64,000 nucleotides of DNA, taken from contig NZ_RBVZ01000002.1 of the NCBI RefSeq assembly GCF_004000435.1, forward strand, positions 612,501 through 676,500. Reading direction: 5' to 3'. How positions within the stretch are numbered: the stretch's first letter is position 1; every line of letters starts with the position of its first letter. The notes beneath the pieces are model-generated. The model searched no databases and was not told the DNA's origin. It worked only from the letters and a program-made list of their open reading frames with translations. Shown here one piece after another: positions 34,829-46,303 of this stretch. The position numbers were made by a program, and so were the translations under genes. The DNA is from Alexandriicola marinus (lineage in GTDB: Bacteria > Pseudomonadota > Alphaproteobacteria > Rhodobacterales > Rhodobacteraceae).

Positions 34829-36115
34829 TCACGCAGGCTTTCGCAGGCAGGCGATATGGAAACCATCCATACCGCCAAGGTCGCTCCAGTAGTCGGGCCT
34901 GAGACGCAGCCCACCCTCTTCGGAAAGCCACGCGGTTTCGACGCCGGGAACAGTGAGCGCGGCCGTGTCGGCCTCCAGCCCGGGGTGACGCGCCAAGGCC
35001 TCCTCGACCTGAACCTCGCCCTCGTCGGGCAAAAGGCTGCAGGTGCAATAGACCAGACGCCCCCCGGGGCGCAGCAGCCCAAGCGCGTGGTCGATCAGCC
35101 GCGCTTGCAGATCGAAGAGGCCCGCGAATTCGGCGCCATCCTTGGCGAACGGCAGATCAGGATGGCGGCGGATCGTCCCCGTTGCCGAACACGGCGCATC
35201 CAGAAGGATCGCATCAAAGCCGGCTTCGGTGAACTCCAGCGCGTCAGACGTGATGACCCGGGCCACAAGCCCCGTCCGGCCGAGGTTTTCCCCTAGTCGC
35301 TCCAGCCTGTCGGAGGAAATGTCGACCGCCGTGACATCGGCGCCGGCGGCCGCAAGCTGAAGTGTCTTGCCTCCGGGGGCGGCGCAAAAGTCGAGGACAC
35401 GTTCGCCGGGACGCGCCGCCAGAATACGTGCCGGGATGGCCGCGGCGGCATCCTGAACCCAGAAACGACCCTCGGCATAGCCGGGCAGTTTCGAGATCTG
35501 CCCGGTCGATCCCAACCTGACCGAACCGGACGGCAGGACCGTTCCTCCAACGTCGCGCGCGAGCGCTTCGGCATCCTCACGCGGGGTCAGGTCAATCGGC
35601 GGCGTTTGGGAAAAGACCCGTTCCATTGCCGCGATGGCGGGATTTCCCCATGCCTCGGCCAGCGGACCACGCAGCCATCTTGGCAGCTTCTGGGACGGAA
35701 GATCAGGCCAGCGCGCCGGCCCGGTCTCGGCCACCTTGCGCAGGACGGCATTCGACAGGCCGCGATAGCTAGCCGTTCGCTTGCCCTTGCCCACGATCGC
35801 CACGATGGAATTCACGACACCATGCGCTGCAGCACCTTCGCAAATCTCGACCACGCCAAGCCGGAGCGCATTACGCACCGCCAGAGGCGGCGCCTTTCTG
35901 AGCAGGGGCTTCAGGATCGCATCGGCCCTCGACAGTGACCTCAGCGTCATCAGCGCAAGTCGCTGGGCCCGGGCCCGATCTTCATTGGCGAGGTGATCCA
36001 GAGTGCCGCCTGCGATCAGTTCGGACAGAAGCCGGCCTTCGCCAATGATCCCGCCAAGCAGCCTCAGCGCGGCCTTTCTGGGTGCCAAACCCGTCTCGTC
36101 GACCTTGCGTTCCAT
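34829..36115 (-). CDS. rsmB: 16S rRNA (cytosine-5)-methyltransferase of the RsmB family
   Basis: This 428-residue RsmB/Sun-type enzyme methylates a cytosine of 16S rRNA (C967 in E. coli). An N-terminal NusB-like RNA-binding domain (AALRLLGGIIGEGRLLSEL) precedes the SAM-dependent domain with CAAPGGKTLQLA, LDAPCSATGTIRRHPDL (one catalytic cysteine) and LVYCTCSLLPDEGE (the second). The start at 36115 was chosen over 36160 because the NusB-like domain begins there. It is followed on the same strand by the heparinase-like gene after 73 bases and is divergent from the DUF1674 gene. Confidence 0.94.
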   Translation of the reverse strand: MERKVDETGLAPRKAALRLLGGIIGEGRLLSELIAGGTLDHLANEDRARAQRLALMTLRSLSRADAILKPLLRKAPPLAVRNALRLGVVEICEGAAAHGVVNSIVAIVGKGKRTASYRGLSNAVLRKVAETGPARWPDLPSQKLPRWLRGPLAEAWGNPAIAAMERVFSQTPPIDLTPREDAEALARDVGGTVLPSGSVRLGSTGQISKLPGYAEGRFWVQDAAAAIPARILAARPGERVLDFCAAPGGKTLQLAAAGADVTAVDISSDRLERLGENLGRTGLVARVITSDALEFTEAGFDAILLDAPCSATGTIRRHPDLPFAKDGAEFAGLFDLQARLIDHALGLLRPGGRLVYCTCSLLPDEGEVQVEEALARHPGLEADTAALTVPGVETAWLSEEGGLRLRPDYWSDLGGMDGFHIACLRKPA

Positions 36116-36190
36116 GCTGCACCGACTTGTTGTAAGTGACCTGCGGCGTATATCACGCAATGCCAGTCCACAACTGCGAGTGAGGGCCCG

Positions 36191-36382
36191 ATGACAGAGA
36201 AGACACCCGAACCGACAGATCTTCCGCCTGCTGCCCGGCGCGCGCTTGCCGAAGCCGAGGCCCGACGCAAGGCGCGCGAGGCCGACGGCTCAGACCGCCC
36301 GACCGAGATTGGCGGACCAACCGGACCTGAGCCCGTTCGCTATGGCGATTGGGAGAAGAAGGGGATCGCGATCGACTTCTGA
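36191..36382 (+). CDS. DUF1674/SDHAF4-type succinate dehydrogenase assembly factor
   Basis: This 63-residue protein has the C-terminal signature GGPTGPEPVRYGDWEKKGIA, then IDF. This is the conserved end of the SDHAF4 (Sdh8) family, which protects the flavinylated SdhA subunit before it is assembled into complex II. Bacterial members are annotated as DUF1674. The N-terminal half is charged and probably disordered. The sdh genes are not in the window. It is divergent from rsmB and ends 6 bases before the convergent periplasmic protein gene. Confidence 0.9.
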   Translation: MTEKTPEPTDLPPAARRALAEAEARRKAREADGSDRPTEIGGPTGPEPVRYGDWEKKGIAIDF

Positions 36383-36388
36383 TGCGTG

Positions 36389-36754
36389 TCAGCGCAGACG
36401 GAAGGTCGCAGATTGGCCTTCGCCACGATCGACGGTGAACCGCATCTCGTTGGATCCCTTCACCTCGACCAATTGGCAATTATAGCCGATATCCCGCTCG
36501 CCCCAGTCCATGTCGCGGCAAAAATATCCGTTTTCCCAGCTCCAGTTGCCGGTCACCGTCCGGCCGACCGCACTTCCGGCGATGCGCCCATCGGGCAGGA
36601 CATTCAGGCTCAGCCCGTAAAGTCCGATCCGAAGTTCTTTGCCGTTCACAAGGTCCAGAAATGCCGATCTATCCTTTACGGGAACGAAGTCCTGCGCGGA
36701 TGCGGGTACAGCCAAACCAACCGCGACAAGGGCTGCAGCAAAAATGCGTTTCAT
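36389..36754 (-). CDS. Small periplasmic protein of unknown function
   Basis: This 121-residue protein starts with a signal peptide (MKRIFAAALVAVGLAVPASA). The mature part has a pair of cysteines (FCRDMDWGERDIGYNCQLVEV) that may form a disulfide, and the motif GRTVTGNWSWENGYFCRDM. It is beta-rich in appearance. It is not dapB-like in sequence, although it lies 63 bases downstream of dapB on the same strand. I do not recognise a function. Confidence 0.78.
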   Translation of the reverse strand: MKRIFAAALVAVGLAVPASAQDFVPVKDRSAFLDLVNGKELRIGLYGLSLNVLPDGRIAGSAVGRTVTGNWSWENGYFCRDMDWGERDIGYNCQLVEVKGSNEMRFTVDRGEGQSATFRLR

Positions 36755-36817
36755 GGAACCTCTCCTCTTGGCAACTGGTCTCTATACGGGACAAGTCACC
36801 AATCGGTTCAGTTCCCG

Positions 36818-37639
36818 CTAGGCGAGATCCCGCAAACCCAGCACGTCGATCATGTCATATTCGCCCGGTCCCTGTTCGTGCCCCCAAAGGGCCGCACGAA
36901 GCGCGCCGCGGGCAAAAATGGCCCGATCGGTCGCCACGTGTCGCAGGGTGATCCGCTCTCCCGGTGCTGCGAACAGCACATCATGCTCTCCGACGATGTC
37001 GCCACCGCGTATCGCAGTGAAGCCGATGTGCCCCCGTTCGCGCGCTCCGGTGATCCCGTCGCGACCCCGGTCGGCCACCTGGTCCAGCTCGACCCCGCGG
37101 CCTTCGGCGGCGGCATGGCCAAGCATCAGGGCGGTCCCCGATGGCGCATCGACCTTCTTGTTGTGGTGGGCCTCGATGATCTCGATATCGAAATCCTCGC
37201 CCAGTGCAGCCGCGACCTTTCGGGTCAACAGGGTCAGAAGGTTGACGCCAAGGCTCATGTTGCCGGCCCGCACGATGATGGCGTGCCGCGCAGCGGCGCT
37301 GATTGCGGCAAGGTCATCCGTGGAAAAACCCGTCGTTCCAATAACGTGAACGGCCCGCGCCTGTGCGGCAAGGCCCGCGAATTCGACACTGGCCGCAGGC
37401 GCCGTGAAGTCGATCACCGCCTGTGCCTTGGCAAAGGCCGCAAGCGGATCGTCCGTTACCGCGATCCCGACCGGGGCACCGCCCATCGCCTCGCCAACAT
37501 CCCGGCCAACCCAGGGATGTTCAGGTCGTTCGAGGGCCGCCACCAGCTGAGCCTTGTCGGATCTGAGTACCTCGTGGATCAGCATCTGGCCCATTCGGCC
37601 GGATGCCCCGGTAATCACCACCGCAATTGTATCTGTCAT
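36818..37639 (-). CDS. dapB: 4-hydroxy-tetrahydrodipicolinate reductase
   Basis: DapB reduces the HTPA intermediate to tetrahydrodipicolinate in the diaminopimelate/lysine pathway. The 273-residue protein has the Rossmann motif [14 protein letters not shown] (residues 8-21) and the conserved catalytic block [18 protein letters not shown] with the histidine pair and the lysine. TGFSTDDLA and LGVNLLTLL complete the family set. The divergent gene on the right is rbfA. No attenuator or lysine riboswitch is apparent upstream of dapB. Confidence 0.97.
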   Translation of the reverse strand: MTDTIAVVITGASGRMGQMLIHEVLRSDKAQLVAALERPEHPWVGRDVGEAMGGAPVGIAVTDDPLAAFAKAQAVIDFTAPAASVEFAGLAAQARAVHVIGTTGFSTDDLAAISAAARHAIIVRAGNMSLGVNLLTLLTRKVAAALGEDFDIEIIEAHHNKKVDAPSGTALMLGHAAAEGRGVELDQVADRGRDGITGARERGHIGFTAIRGGDIVGEHDVLFAAPGERITLRHVATDRAIFARGALRAALWGHEQGPGEYDMIDVLGLRDLA

Positions 37640-37740
37640 CGATCATTCCCCAGACAATGCCTATGCTCACATAACGGGAAGCCCGCTTGCCCGCAAACGG
37701 GCCGCTTGGCAACGCGGCGCACAGATCATAGGTAGCGATC

Positions 37741-38145
37741 ATGAAAAAGCATGGATCAAATGACGGCCACCCTGGTGCTGGCCCGTCTCAGCGGCAACTG
37801 CGGGTGGGGGAACTGATCCGCCGGCGGCTGTCGGAAATCCTTCAGCGCGGCGATGTGCATGATGCCGACCTTCTGGACATGTCGATCACCGTTGGAGAGG
37901 TGCGCGTGTCGCCCGATCTTCGGATCGCGACGGCCTATGTCCTGCCCCTTGGCGGCGATGACCGGGAGAAAGCCCTCGATGCTCTCAGGCGGGCGCGGCA
38001 TGAATTGCGACGGACAGTCGCTGGCGGGCTCAAGCTGAAATATGCGCCCGAACTGCGTTTCGAGATCGACGACACCTTTGACCGAATCGACGCGACGGCC
38101 AGATTGTTCGCCGACGAAAAGGTCCGGAGGGACGTTGAGGAATGA
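37741..38145 (+). CDS. rbfA: Ribosome-binding factor A
   Basis: RbfA binds the 30S subunit during late 16S rRNA maturation and cold adaptation. The 134-residue protein has the single KH-like domain: [43 protein letters not shown] and [28 protein letters not shown]. The start at 37741 gives an N-terminal tail ([13 protein letters not shown]) seen in alphaproteobacterial forms. truB does not follow as it often does; the next gene, overlapping by four bases (ATGA), is the phosphodiester glycosidase-like one. Confidence 0.95.
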   Translation: MKKHGSNDGHPGAGPSQRQLRVGELIRRRLSEILQRGDVHDADLLDMSITVGEVRVSPDLRIATAYVLPLGGDDREKALDALRRARHELRRTVAGGLKLKYAPELRFEIDDTFDRIDATARLFADEKVRRDVEE

Positions 38146-38873
38146 GGCTCGCCCTCCTCGGCCTTGCAGTATCGCTGATCATCGGTAGCCCTTCGCAGGC
38201 GCGCGCCACCGAGTGTCGGGACATCATCTTCGAAGGACTGAGCTTCACCATCTGCGAGACGCGCCCGGCGCGCGACCGGATCGAGTTGTTTCACGCAGAT
38301 GCTGACGGTGAGGTTCTGGGCAGTTTCGACGCGATCGAAGAGGCTGCAGCGCCGCGCGGCGTCATCCTTGCGATGAACGCCGGGATGTATCACCCCGACC
38401 GGTCGCCTGTCGGACACCTTGTCATAGATGGCGAGGAACGGATGCGCGTCATTGCATCGGCAGGTCCGGGCAATTTCGGGCTCCTCCCCAATGGCGTTTT
38501 TTGCATCGAGGCTGATCGGGCCCGCGTGATCGAGACATTGCGCTATCAGGATGCGCCGCCGGTTTGCACCTACGCCACCCAATCGGGCCCGATGCTGGTC
38601 ATCGACGGCGAACTGCACCCCCGGTTTCTGCCGGAGTCGGAATCCCGGTTTGTGCGCAATGGCGTCGGCACCGACGATGCCGGCACGCGGGCCGTTTTTG
38701 TCATTTCCAACCAACCCGTCACGTTTCACCAATTTGCCCGGGTCTTTCGCGATGAGCTGGGGCTCGATCAGGCGCTTTACTTCGACGGGCGTGTCTCGCG
38801 TCTGCATGCACCGGGTTTCGGCCGATCGGACCCCGGCTTTGCCATGGGTCCGATCGTGGCCGTTCTGGACTAG
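38142..38873 (+). CDS. Phosphodiester glycosidase (NAGPA/DUF2233) family protein
   Basis: This 243-residue exported protein has a signal peptide ([22 protein letters not shown]). The NAGPA domain is seen in [52 protein letters not shown] and [15 protein letters not shown]. Family members hydrolyse sugar phosphodiesters or have exopolysaccharide roles. The gene overlaps rbfA by four bases and is probably made from the same mRNA. Its own substrate is unknown. Confidence 0.88.
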   Translation: MRLALLGLAVSLIIGSPSQARATECRDIIFEGLSFTICETRPARDRIELFHADADGEVLGSFDAIEEAAAPRGVILAMNAGMYHPDRSPVGHLVIDGEERMRVIASAGPGNFGLLPNGVFCIEADRARVIETLRYQDAPPVCTYATQSGPMLVIDGELHPRFLPESESRFVRNGVGTDDAGTRAVFVISNQPVTFHQFARVFRDELGLDQALYFDGRVSRLHAPGFGRSDPGFAMGPIVAVLD

Positions 38874-38882
38874 CCGAACCGA

Positions 38883-41318
<2,436 letters not shown>

Positions 41319-41392
41319 TCAAACCCAAAATATAGGGATCCGGCGGCAGATTGTCACGTCGAAACCGCAATATTTCGTGTGTGCGCAAGCTG

Positions 41393-41920
41393 TCAGAATA
41401 TCGGGCCGAGCAGATCGACTTGCAGGTCGGAGGGCCATGCCCGATCACGCATCTCAAGCACCATCAAGTCCGATGACGGCCCCTCTTCGATATCGATCGA
41501 CCGACCGCCCTCGATCCGCAGGAACCGCACCGGATTGCCAACCGCCCGAAACCCGGCCGCGGGGTAAAGAAGCGCGGTGCCGAACAGCACGAAGAAGTCG
41601 GCCTTGGTCTCACGCGCCTCGGCGATCGCCCGGTCCAGCAGCATCGAGGCGATGCCTTCGCCCCGGCGGTCGGTCGCGGTGCTGACCTCGCCAAGTCCGA
41701 CGATATCGACCATCTCGTCGCCGATCCGGATGGCGCGGAAACATAGCGCCATGTGGCCCACGAGCCGCCCCGCGTCGCGAGCCGTCAGCCGGACGTGATG
41801 GCGTTGCTTGTAAAAGGAATTGCCCCCGAATTCGGTATCAAAGGCTGTCAGCAAGAGGCCCGCGATCTCTCGGTCCAGTTCGGGCGTCAGATGCATTTCC
41901 TCGATCCGTTCAATCAGCAT
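41393..41920 (-). CDS. GNAT acetyltransferase between recF and gyrB
   Basis: This 175-residue protein has the GNAT acetyl-CoA fold: EVSTATDRRGEGIASMLLDRAIAEAR contains the (R/Q)xxGxG/A pyrophosphate loop as RRGEGIA, and YPAAGF is the usual late motif. The start at 41920 (MLIERIEEM) overlaps the recF 3' end by 11 bases; longer frames begin inside recF. The substrate is unknown. Its position, inserted in the otherwise standard dnaN-recF-gyrB order and coupled to recF, suggests co-expression with replication genes. Confidence 0.88.
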   Translation of the reverse strand: MLIERIEEMHLTPELDREIAGLLLTAFDTEFGGNSFYKQRHHVRLTARDAGRLVGHMALCFRAIRIGDEMVDIVGLGEVSTATDRRGEGIASMLLDRAIAEARETKADFFVLFGTALLYPAAGFRAVGNPVRFLRIEGGRSIDIEEGPSSDLMVLEMRDRAWPSDLQVDLLGPIF

Positions 41921-43001
41921 AGCGCACCACCGATTCTCCATTTTCATCCGTGACTTCAAGAAATTGGCCCGACGCGCCCAGATCGTCGAACAATTCCGGG
42001 CCGGTTCCCGTCATGAAGGCCTGCACGCCAAGGGCGCGGATCTCGTCGTAAAGGGCCGCGCGCCGACCGGCATCAAGATGTGCCGCCACCTCGTCCAGCA
42101 GCAGGATCCGCGGGGAGCCCTCGCCAAGCGCGCGGACATTGGCGAGGATCAGCGAGATCAGGAGCGCCTTCTGCTCTCCGGTGGAGCAATCGCGGGCGGC
42201 CATGTCCTTGGCCTCCCAGACGGCCTCCAGATCGCAACGATGAGGCCCGATCAGGGTCCGGCCCGCCGCGAGATCGCGCGCGCGCCCGTCGGCAAGGGCG
42301 GTCCTGAGCGCGTCTTCCCCGTCGGGCAGGTCTCCCTCTGCATGTGACAGCGACAGGCGCGAGGCGGGAAACACATCGCTCGCAACGGCCTGCGCAGACA
42401 TCAGCGCCGAGATCGCGGCCCGGCGGCCTTCGGTGATCAGGTGGCCACTGGCCGCCATCTGCATCTCGAGCGCGGTATACCAATGGGAATCGCGCACCAT
42501 GTCCTTGAGCAGACGGTTCCTCTCGCGCATGGCGCGATCATAGCTCAGCACCGCCTCGGCGTGGCCGGGATCAAGGCTCAGCGCGGCCCGGTCAAGGAAG
42601 CGGCGTCGTCCGTCGGCGCCTTCGATCCAGAGCCGGTCCATCGTCGGCACAAGCCACAATAGCCGGACGATGCGCCCCAACGCGACCTGCGGCTGCGCCT
42701 TGCCGTCGATCCGGACCTGCCGCCCGGCACCCGGCTCTGCCCATGTTTCGATGTCATGACCCGACCCAAGGCTTGCCGTGATCTTCCAGCCAAGCGCCTC
42801 GGGTCGCCGGACAAAATCATCACTCGTGGCCCGCCTGAGCCCGCGCCCCGGCGACAAAAGTGAAATGGCTTCGATCAGGTTCGTCTTGCCTGCCCCGTTG
42901 GGGCCGAAGATCGCCATCGGTCTGCCGTCGAATTCAAGATCGACCTTCCTGTGAGACCGGAAATGCCGCAGCCCGATGCGTGATATGACCTGGCGGCGCA
43001 T
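41910..43001 (-). CDS. recF: DNA replication/repair protein RecF
   Basis: RecF loads RecA at single-strand gaps as part of RecFOR. The 363-residue SMC-like ATPase has the Walker A motif FGPNGAGKTNLIEAISLLSPG (residues 32-52) and the signature/Walker B near LLLDEVAAHLD, preceded by STGEQKALLISLILANV. It lies 65 bases after dnaN on the minus strand and overlaps the GNAT gene at its 3' end. The length is typical. Confidence 0.97.
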   Translation of the reverse strand: MRRQVISRIGLRHFRSHRKVDLEFDGRPMAIFGPNGAGKTNLIEAISLLSPGRGLRRATSDDFVRRPEALGWKITASLGSGHDIETWAEPGAGRQVRIDGKAQPQVALGRIVRLLWLVPTMDRLWIEGADGRRRFLDRAALSLDPGHAEAVLSYDRAMRERNRLLKDMVRDSHWYTALEMQMAASGHLITEGRRAAISALMSAQAVASDVFPASRLSLSHAEGDLPDGEDALRTALADGRARDLAAGRTLIGPHRCDLEAVWEAKDMAARDCSTGEQKALLISLILANVRALGEGSPRILLLDEVAAHLDAGRRAALYDEIRALGVQAFMTGTGPELFDDLGASGQFLEVTDENGESVVRYAD

Positions 43002-43066
43002 TCCGTCCTCCGTTGATCGTGATGCGGATGGCTGAATGGATGCCGGGCGCTGCCCCGGATCGCGGA

Positions 43067-44185
43067 TCAGACGCGCATCGGCATCACGACGTAGACCGCC
43101 GTCTCGTCATTGCCTTCACGCATCAGGGTCGGGTCGCCAGAGGAATTGAACAAGAACACCGCATTCTCACGGTCGACCTGACTGGCGATTTCCAGCAGGT
43201 ATTTCGCGTTGAAACCGATTTCAAGCCGCTCATCGCCATAGGCAACCGCCAGTTCCTCTTCCGCAGCGCCGCTGTCGGGCGCATTGACGGACAGGACAAG
43301 CCGGTCTTCATCGAGGCTCATCTTCACGGCCCGCGACCGCTCGGACGAGACGGTCGCTACACGATCGACGGCCTTGGCGAAATCGGCGGCATCCACCTCG
43401 AGCCTGCGCGTGTTCCCCTGCGGAATGACCCGCGTGTAGTCCGGGAACGTCCCGTCGATGACTTTGGAGGTCAGGGTGATGGCGGGCGTCGCGAAGCGAA
43501 CCTTGGTTTCGCTGACCGAAACGGCGATTTCCATGTCATCTTCGTCCAGCAGCTTGCGCAGCTCTCCCACTGTCTTGCGCGGAACGATGACGCCGGGCAT
43601 CGCTTCGGCGCCGGGGGGCAACTCGGCATCGATCCGGGCCAGGCGATGCCCATCGGTCGCCACGCAACGCAGCACTTGGCCGCCGTCCCTCTCGGCCACG
43701 TGCATGTAGACACCGTTGAGGTAGTAGCGGGTCTCTTCAGTCGAGATCGCGAATTTCGACTTGTCGAACAGACGGCGAAGGACAGCGGCCTTTGCCCCGA
43801 AATTCGCGCTGTATTCCGAGCTGGCCATCACGGGAAAATCTTCGCGCGGCAGCGTCGCCAGCGAGAAATTCGATCGCCCCGCCTCGATGGTCAGTCGCCC
43901 CGACTGCGCGTTGTCCGACAGCGTGACAAGCGCCCCATCGGGCAGCTTTCGGACGATTTCATTGAGCGTGACCGCCGAAACCGTCGTGGCGCCGGCCCTT
44001 TCGACCTGCGCCGGGGCCCGGTCAACGACCTCGATATCAAGGTCTGTCGCACGGAACTGAACGTCGGACCCCTCGGCCTCGATCAGGACGTTGGCGAGGA
44101 TCGGAATTGTGTTGCGCCGCTCCACCACGGATTGGGCCTGTGCAACGGCCTTGAGGAGCGCGCCACGCTCGATGCTGAATTTCAT
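43067..44185 (-). CDS. dnaN: DNA polymerase III beta subunit (sliding clamp)
   Basis: The beta clamp tethers polymerase III and other DNA factors. The 372-residue protein shows the three-fold repeated clamp domain, with FSIERGALLKAVAQAQSVVERRNTIPILANVLIEA at the start, RGLLNGVYMH-equivalent (YYLNGVYMHVA) and ending DETAVYVVMPMRV, the usual C-terminus. It is 109 bases downstream of dnaA. An inverted repeat, GGGGAAACC (44226-44234) and GGTTTTCCC (44239-44247), sits in that gap. Confidence 0.98.
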   Translation of the reverse strand: MKFSIERGALLKAVAQAQSVVERRNTIPILANVLIEAEGSDVQFRATDLDIEVVDRAPAQVERAGATTVSAVTLNEIVRKLPDGALVTLSDNAQSGRLTIEAGRSNFSLATLPREDFPVMASSEYSANFGAKAAVLRRLFDKSKFAISTEETRYYLNGVYMHVAERDGGQVLRCVATDGHRLARIDAELPPGAEAMPGVIVPRKTVGELRKLLDEDDMEIAVSVSETKVRFATPAITLTSKVIDGTFPDYTRVIPQGNTRRLEVDAADFAKAVDRVATVSSERSRAVKMSLDEDRLVLSVNAPDSGAAEEELAVAYGDERLEIGFNAKYLLEIASQVDRENAVFLFNSSGDPTLMREGNDETAVYVVMPMRV

Positions 44186-44294
44186 GTCCCTCGCTCCGCT
44201 TCTGGACGGACCATCCTGTCCGGGAGGGGAAACCTACCGGTTTTCCCTTCCTACTCAAGTGATGTTTGTGTTTTGGGCGAGCGGGGTGTGGCGG

Positions 44295-45641
44295 TCAAGC
44301 TTCGAGAGCGCGCCGAAGCAGTTCCACATCCTCGGCGATCTGGCTGTCGGTTGCCATCAACTCCTCGATCCGCTTGATCCCGTGCATGACGGTCGTGTGA
44401 TCGCGCTTGCCGAAGCGCCGGCCGATTTCCGGCAGGGAGCGGCTGGTGTGCTGCTTGGCCAGATACATCGCGACCTGACGAGGCCGAGCATAGATCCGCA
44501 GACGTTTCGGACCCACAAGGTCCGACAGCCGGATGTTGTAGTGATCGCTGACCTTGCGCTGAATCTCCTCGATCGTGATCTTGCGATCCGAGGCCTTGAG
44601 CACATCGGCAAGGCAATCCTGCACCAGTTCCATCGTGATGGGTTTGCCAACCAGGCTGGCAAAGGCAAAGAGACGGGTCAGAGCCCCCTCGAGAACCCGC
44701 ACATTCGACGAGATGCGGTGCGCCAGAAATTCCAGAACACCGTCGCGGATTTCGAGATTGGGATATTCAGACCGGTAGAGCTGCGCCTTCGTCTGAAGGA
44801 TCCCTAGACGAAGTTCGTAATCGGTGGGATGCAGATCGACGACCAGACCGCATTGCAGCCGCGATTTGATCCGATCCTCGAGATCGGCAATGTCGCCCGG
44901 CGCGCGGTCGGCCGAGATGATGATCTGCTTGTGGCCATCAACGAGGGCGTTGAACGTATGGAAGAACTCCTCCTGCGTGGAATCCTTGCCGGCCATGAAC
45001 TGGACGTCATCGACCATCAGGACATCGACAGACCGGAACAGCTGTTTGAAATCCATCATCCGCTTTTCACGCAGCGCCGTGATGAACCGATACATGAATT
45101 GTTCAGCAGACAGGTAGAGCACATTGAATTCGGGGCGGCGCGCGCGAAGTTCATGCGCAATGGCATGCATCAGGTGGGTCTTGCCCAAGCCCACACCGCC
45201 ATAGAGGAACAAAGGGTTGAACGACACCGCGCCCCCCTCGGCCACCCGCCTCGCGGCTGCATGGGCCAGTTCGTTGGGTTTGCCGACGACGAATGTATCG
45301 AAGGTGAACCGGGCATCCAGACCGATCCCGTTGCCACTGTCTTTCATCCGGATACCATCCTGTTCGTCAGCCACGGGCAACGTCGGGCGCGGTGCGGGTT
45401 TACCGGTCGCTGCGAATTTCAGACGCTGAACCTCGGTCCCCGTCCGATTCACGTGATAGAGAATCTGGTCGCCGAAATTCTGTGACACGTAATTCCCGAT
45501 GAAGTTCGTCGGGACCCTGAACGTCGCAACACCGTCCGTTATCGCGTCAAGTTCAAGCGGCTCGATCCAGTTCGAGAAGTTGTTTGCCCCGATCGCAAGG
45601 CGCAAATCTTCCAGAACTTGACCCCAGATTTCTTCAGTCAT
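44295..45641 (-). CDS. dnaA: Chromosomal replication initiator DnaA
   Basis: DnaA opens the replication origin. The 448-residue protein has the four domains: N-terminal oligomerisation (EEIWGQVLEDLRLAIGANNF), a short linker, the AAA+ core (GGVGLGKTHLMHAI Walker A, VLMVDDVQFMAGK Walker B) and the DNA-binding helix-turn-helix with RRFGKRDHTTVMHGIKRIE. The ATG at 45641 is preceded by AGGTG at good spacing; an in-frame GTG at 45653 is the alternative. A 662-base gene-free region lies upstream with hairpins and a cluster of GANTC methylation sites. Confidence 0.98.
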   Translation of the reverse strand: MTEEIWGQVLEDLRLAIGANNFSNWIEPLELDAITDGVATFRVPTNFIGNYVSQNFGDQILYHVNRTGTEVQRLKFAATGKPAPRPTLPVADEQDGIRMKDSGNGIGLDARFTFDTFVVGKPNELAHAAARRVAEGGAVSFNPLFLYGGVGLGKTHLMHAIAHELRARRPEFNVLYLSAEQFMYRFITALREKRMMDFKQLFRSVDVLMVDDVQFMAGKDSTQEEFFHTFNALVDGHKQIIISADRAPGDIADLEDRIKSRLQCGLVVDLHPTDYELRLGILQTKAQLYRSEYPNLEIRDGVLEFLAHRISSNVRVLEGALTRLFAFASLVGKPITMELVQDCLADVLKASDRKITIEEIQRKVSDHYNIRLSDLVGPKRLRIYARPRQVAMYLAKQHTSRSLPEIGRRFGKRDHTTVMHGIKRIEELMATDSQIAEDVELLRRALEA

Positions 45642-46303
45642 TATTGCCCACACCTATCGGTCGTTCCCGGCCATTACGCAGCTTGTCTGTCGCTGCTTAC
45701 GGCACTTGCTTCATTCCGCGACCTCGTCATCCAAGCCTCCCGCCACTGTCCCGAATGGCGGGTGACGCACCGAACCGCCTGAAGGCGGCAAACGGCACTG
45801 GTCAAATACAGCTTTGCACCGGAGAGAAGACGGCCGCGCCGTCCGGCCCAAGCCGGACATAAAGACACTGCCTCCGGCGTGCCGGAGAGCCCGTGTCAAA
45901 ACCTGCGCGCGCATCGACAAAAACATATCATTCCGAGCGAGCAGTTGCCCGGATGCGTCGATGAACTGACCGTGGTCATCCCCCCAGTAGGAACGACGTG
46001 AATCGCATGATGAAGCTACCAATCCCGGTCGCGCAGCTTCAACTGAACCTTTGGCTTGACTCTGTCTTTGCCAAATCGCGAATCTCACGGCCTGTTGAAT
46101 CCGGTAGACTTAGATGGCGGGATGTGTCCCGCAGGCCAACCTCAATGGCGTTCACTGCCGATATACGGAAGCTTTCTTGACTCCTTGGTCGACTTGGGAA
46201 CCCCAAGACAGGCGAGTGATTCCTGTGAACCGCAGACGGAAACGCAAACGGCGCGCGCCCTGTCCGGGGCGCGCGCCGTTTCTGTCGGGACTGATCCCGG
46301 GTC
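45642..46303. other. Gene-free region upstream of dnaA with hairpins and a GANTC cluster
   Basis: No convincing gene lies in these 662 bases. The dnaA-proximal half holds four inverted repeats: CCCGCCA/TGGCGGG (45739-45762), CCGCCT/AGGCGG (45775-45788), GTCCGGC-CCAA-GCCGGAC (45841-45858) and CTCCGGC/GCCGGAG (45872-45887), the last inside a GACAC/GTGTC outer pair. The rpsT-proximal half contains six GANTC sites at 46000, 46058, 46080, 46097, 46179 and 46218, sites for the CcrM methylase of alphaproteobacteria. No TTATCCACA-type DnaA boxes or AT-rich unwinding element is evident, so I do not call an origin. The rpsT terminator is at 46246-46281. Confidence 0.6.
46246..46281 (-). terminator. Intrinsic terminator after rpsT
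   Basis: A 15-bp GC-rich stem, AAACGGCGCGCGCCC (46246-46260) and GGGCGCGCGCCGTTT (46267-46281), has a TGTCCG loop. On the minus strand it is followed by GCGTTTCC. The sequence stops rpsT transcripts and insulates the dnaA upstream region. Confidence 0.85.

Noticed and set aside
44226-44247. Hairpin between dnaA and dnaN as a terminator
   Set aside because: The stem is 9 bp, but on the minus strand it is followed by TCCCGGACAGG and not by a T run.
45998-46180. Possible 60-residue gene in the dnaA upstream region
   Set aside because: No ribosome-binding site, no recognisable pattern, and it overlaps the GANTC cluster.
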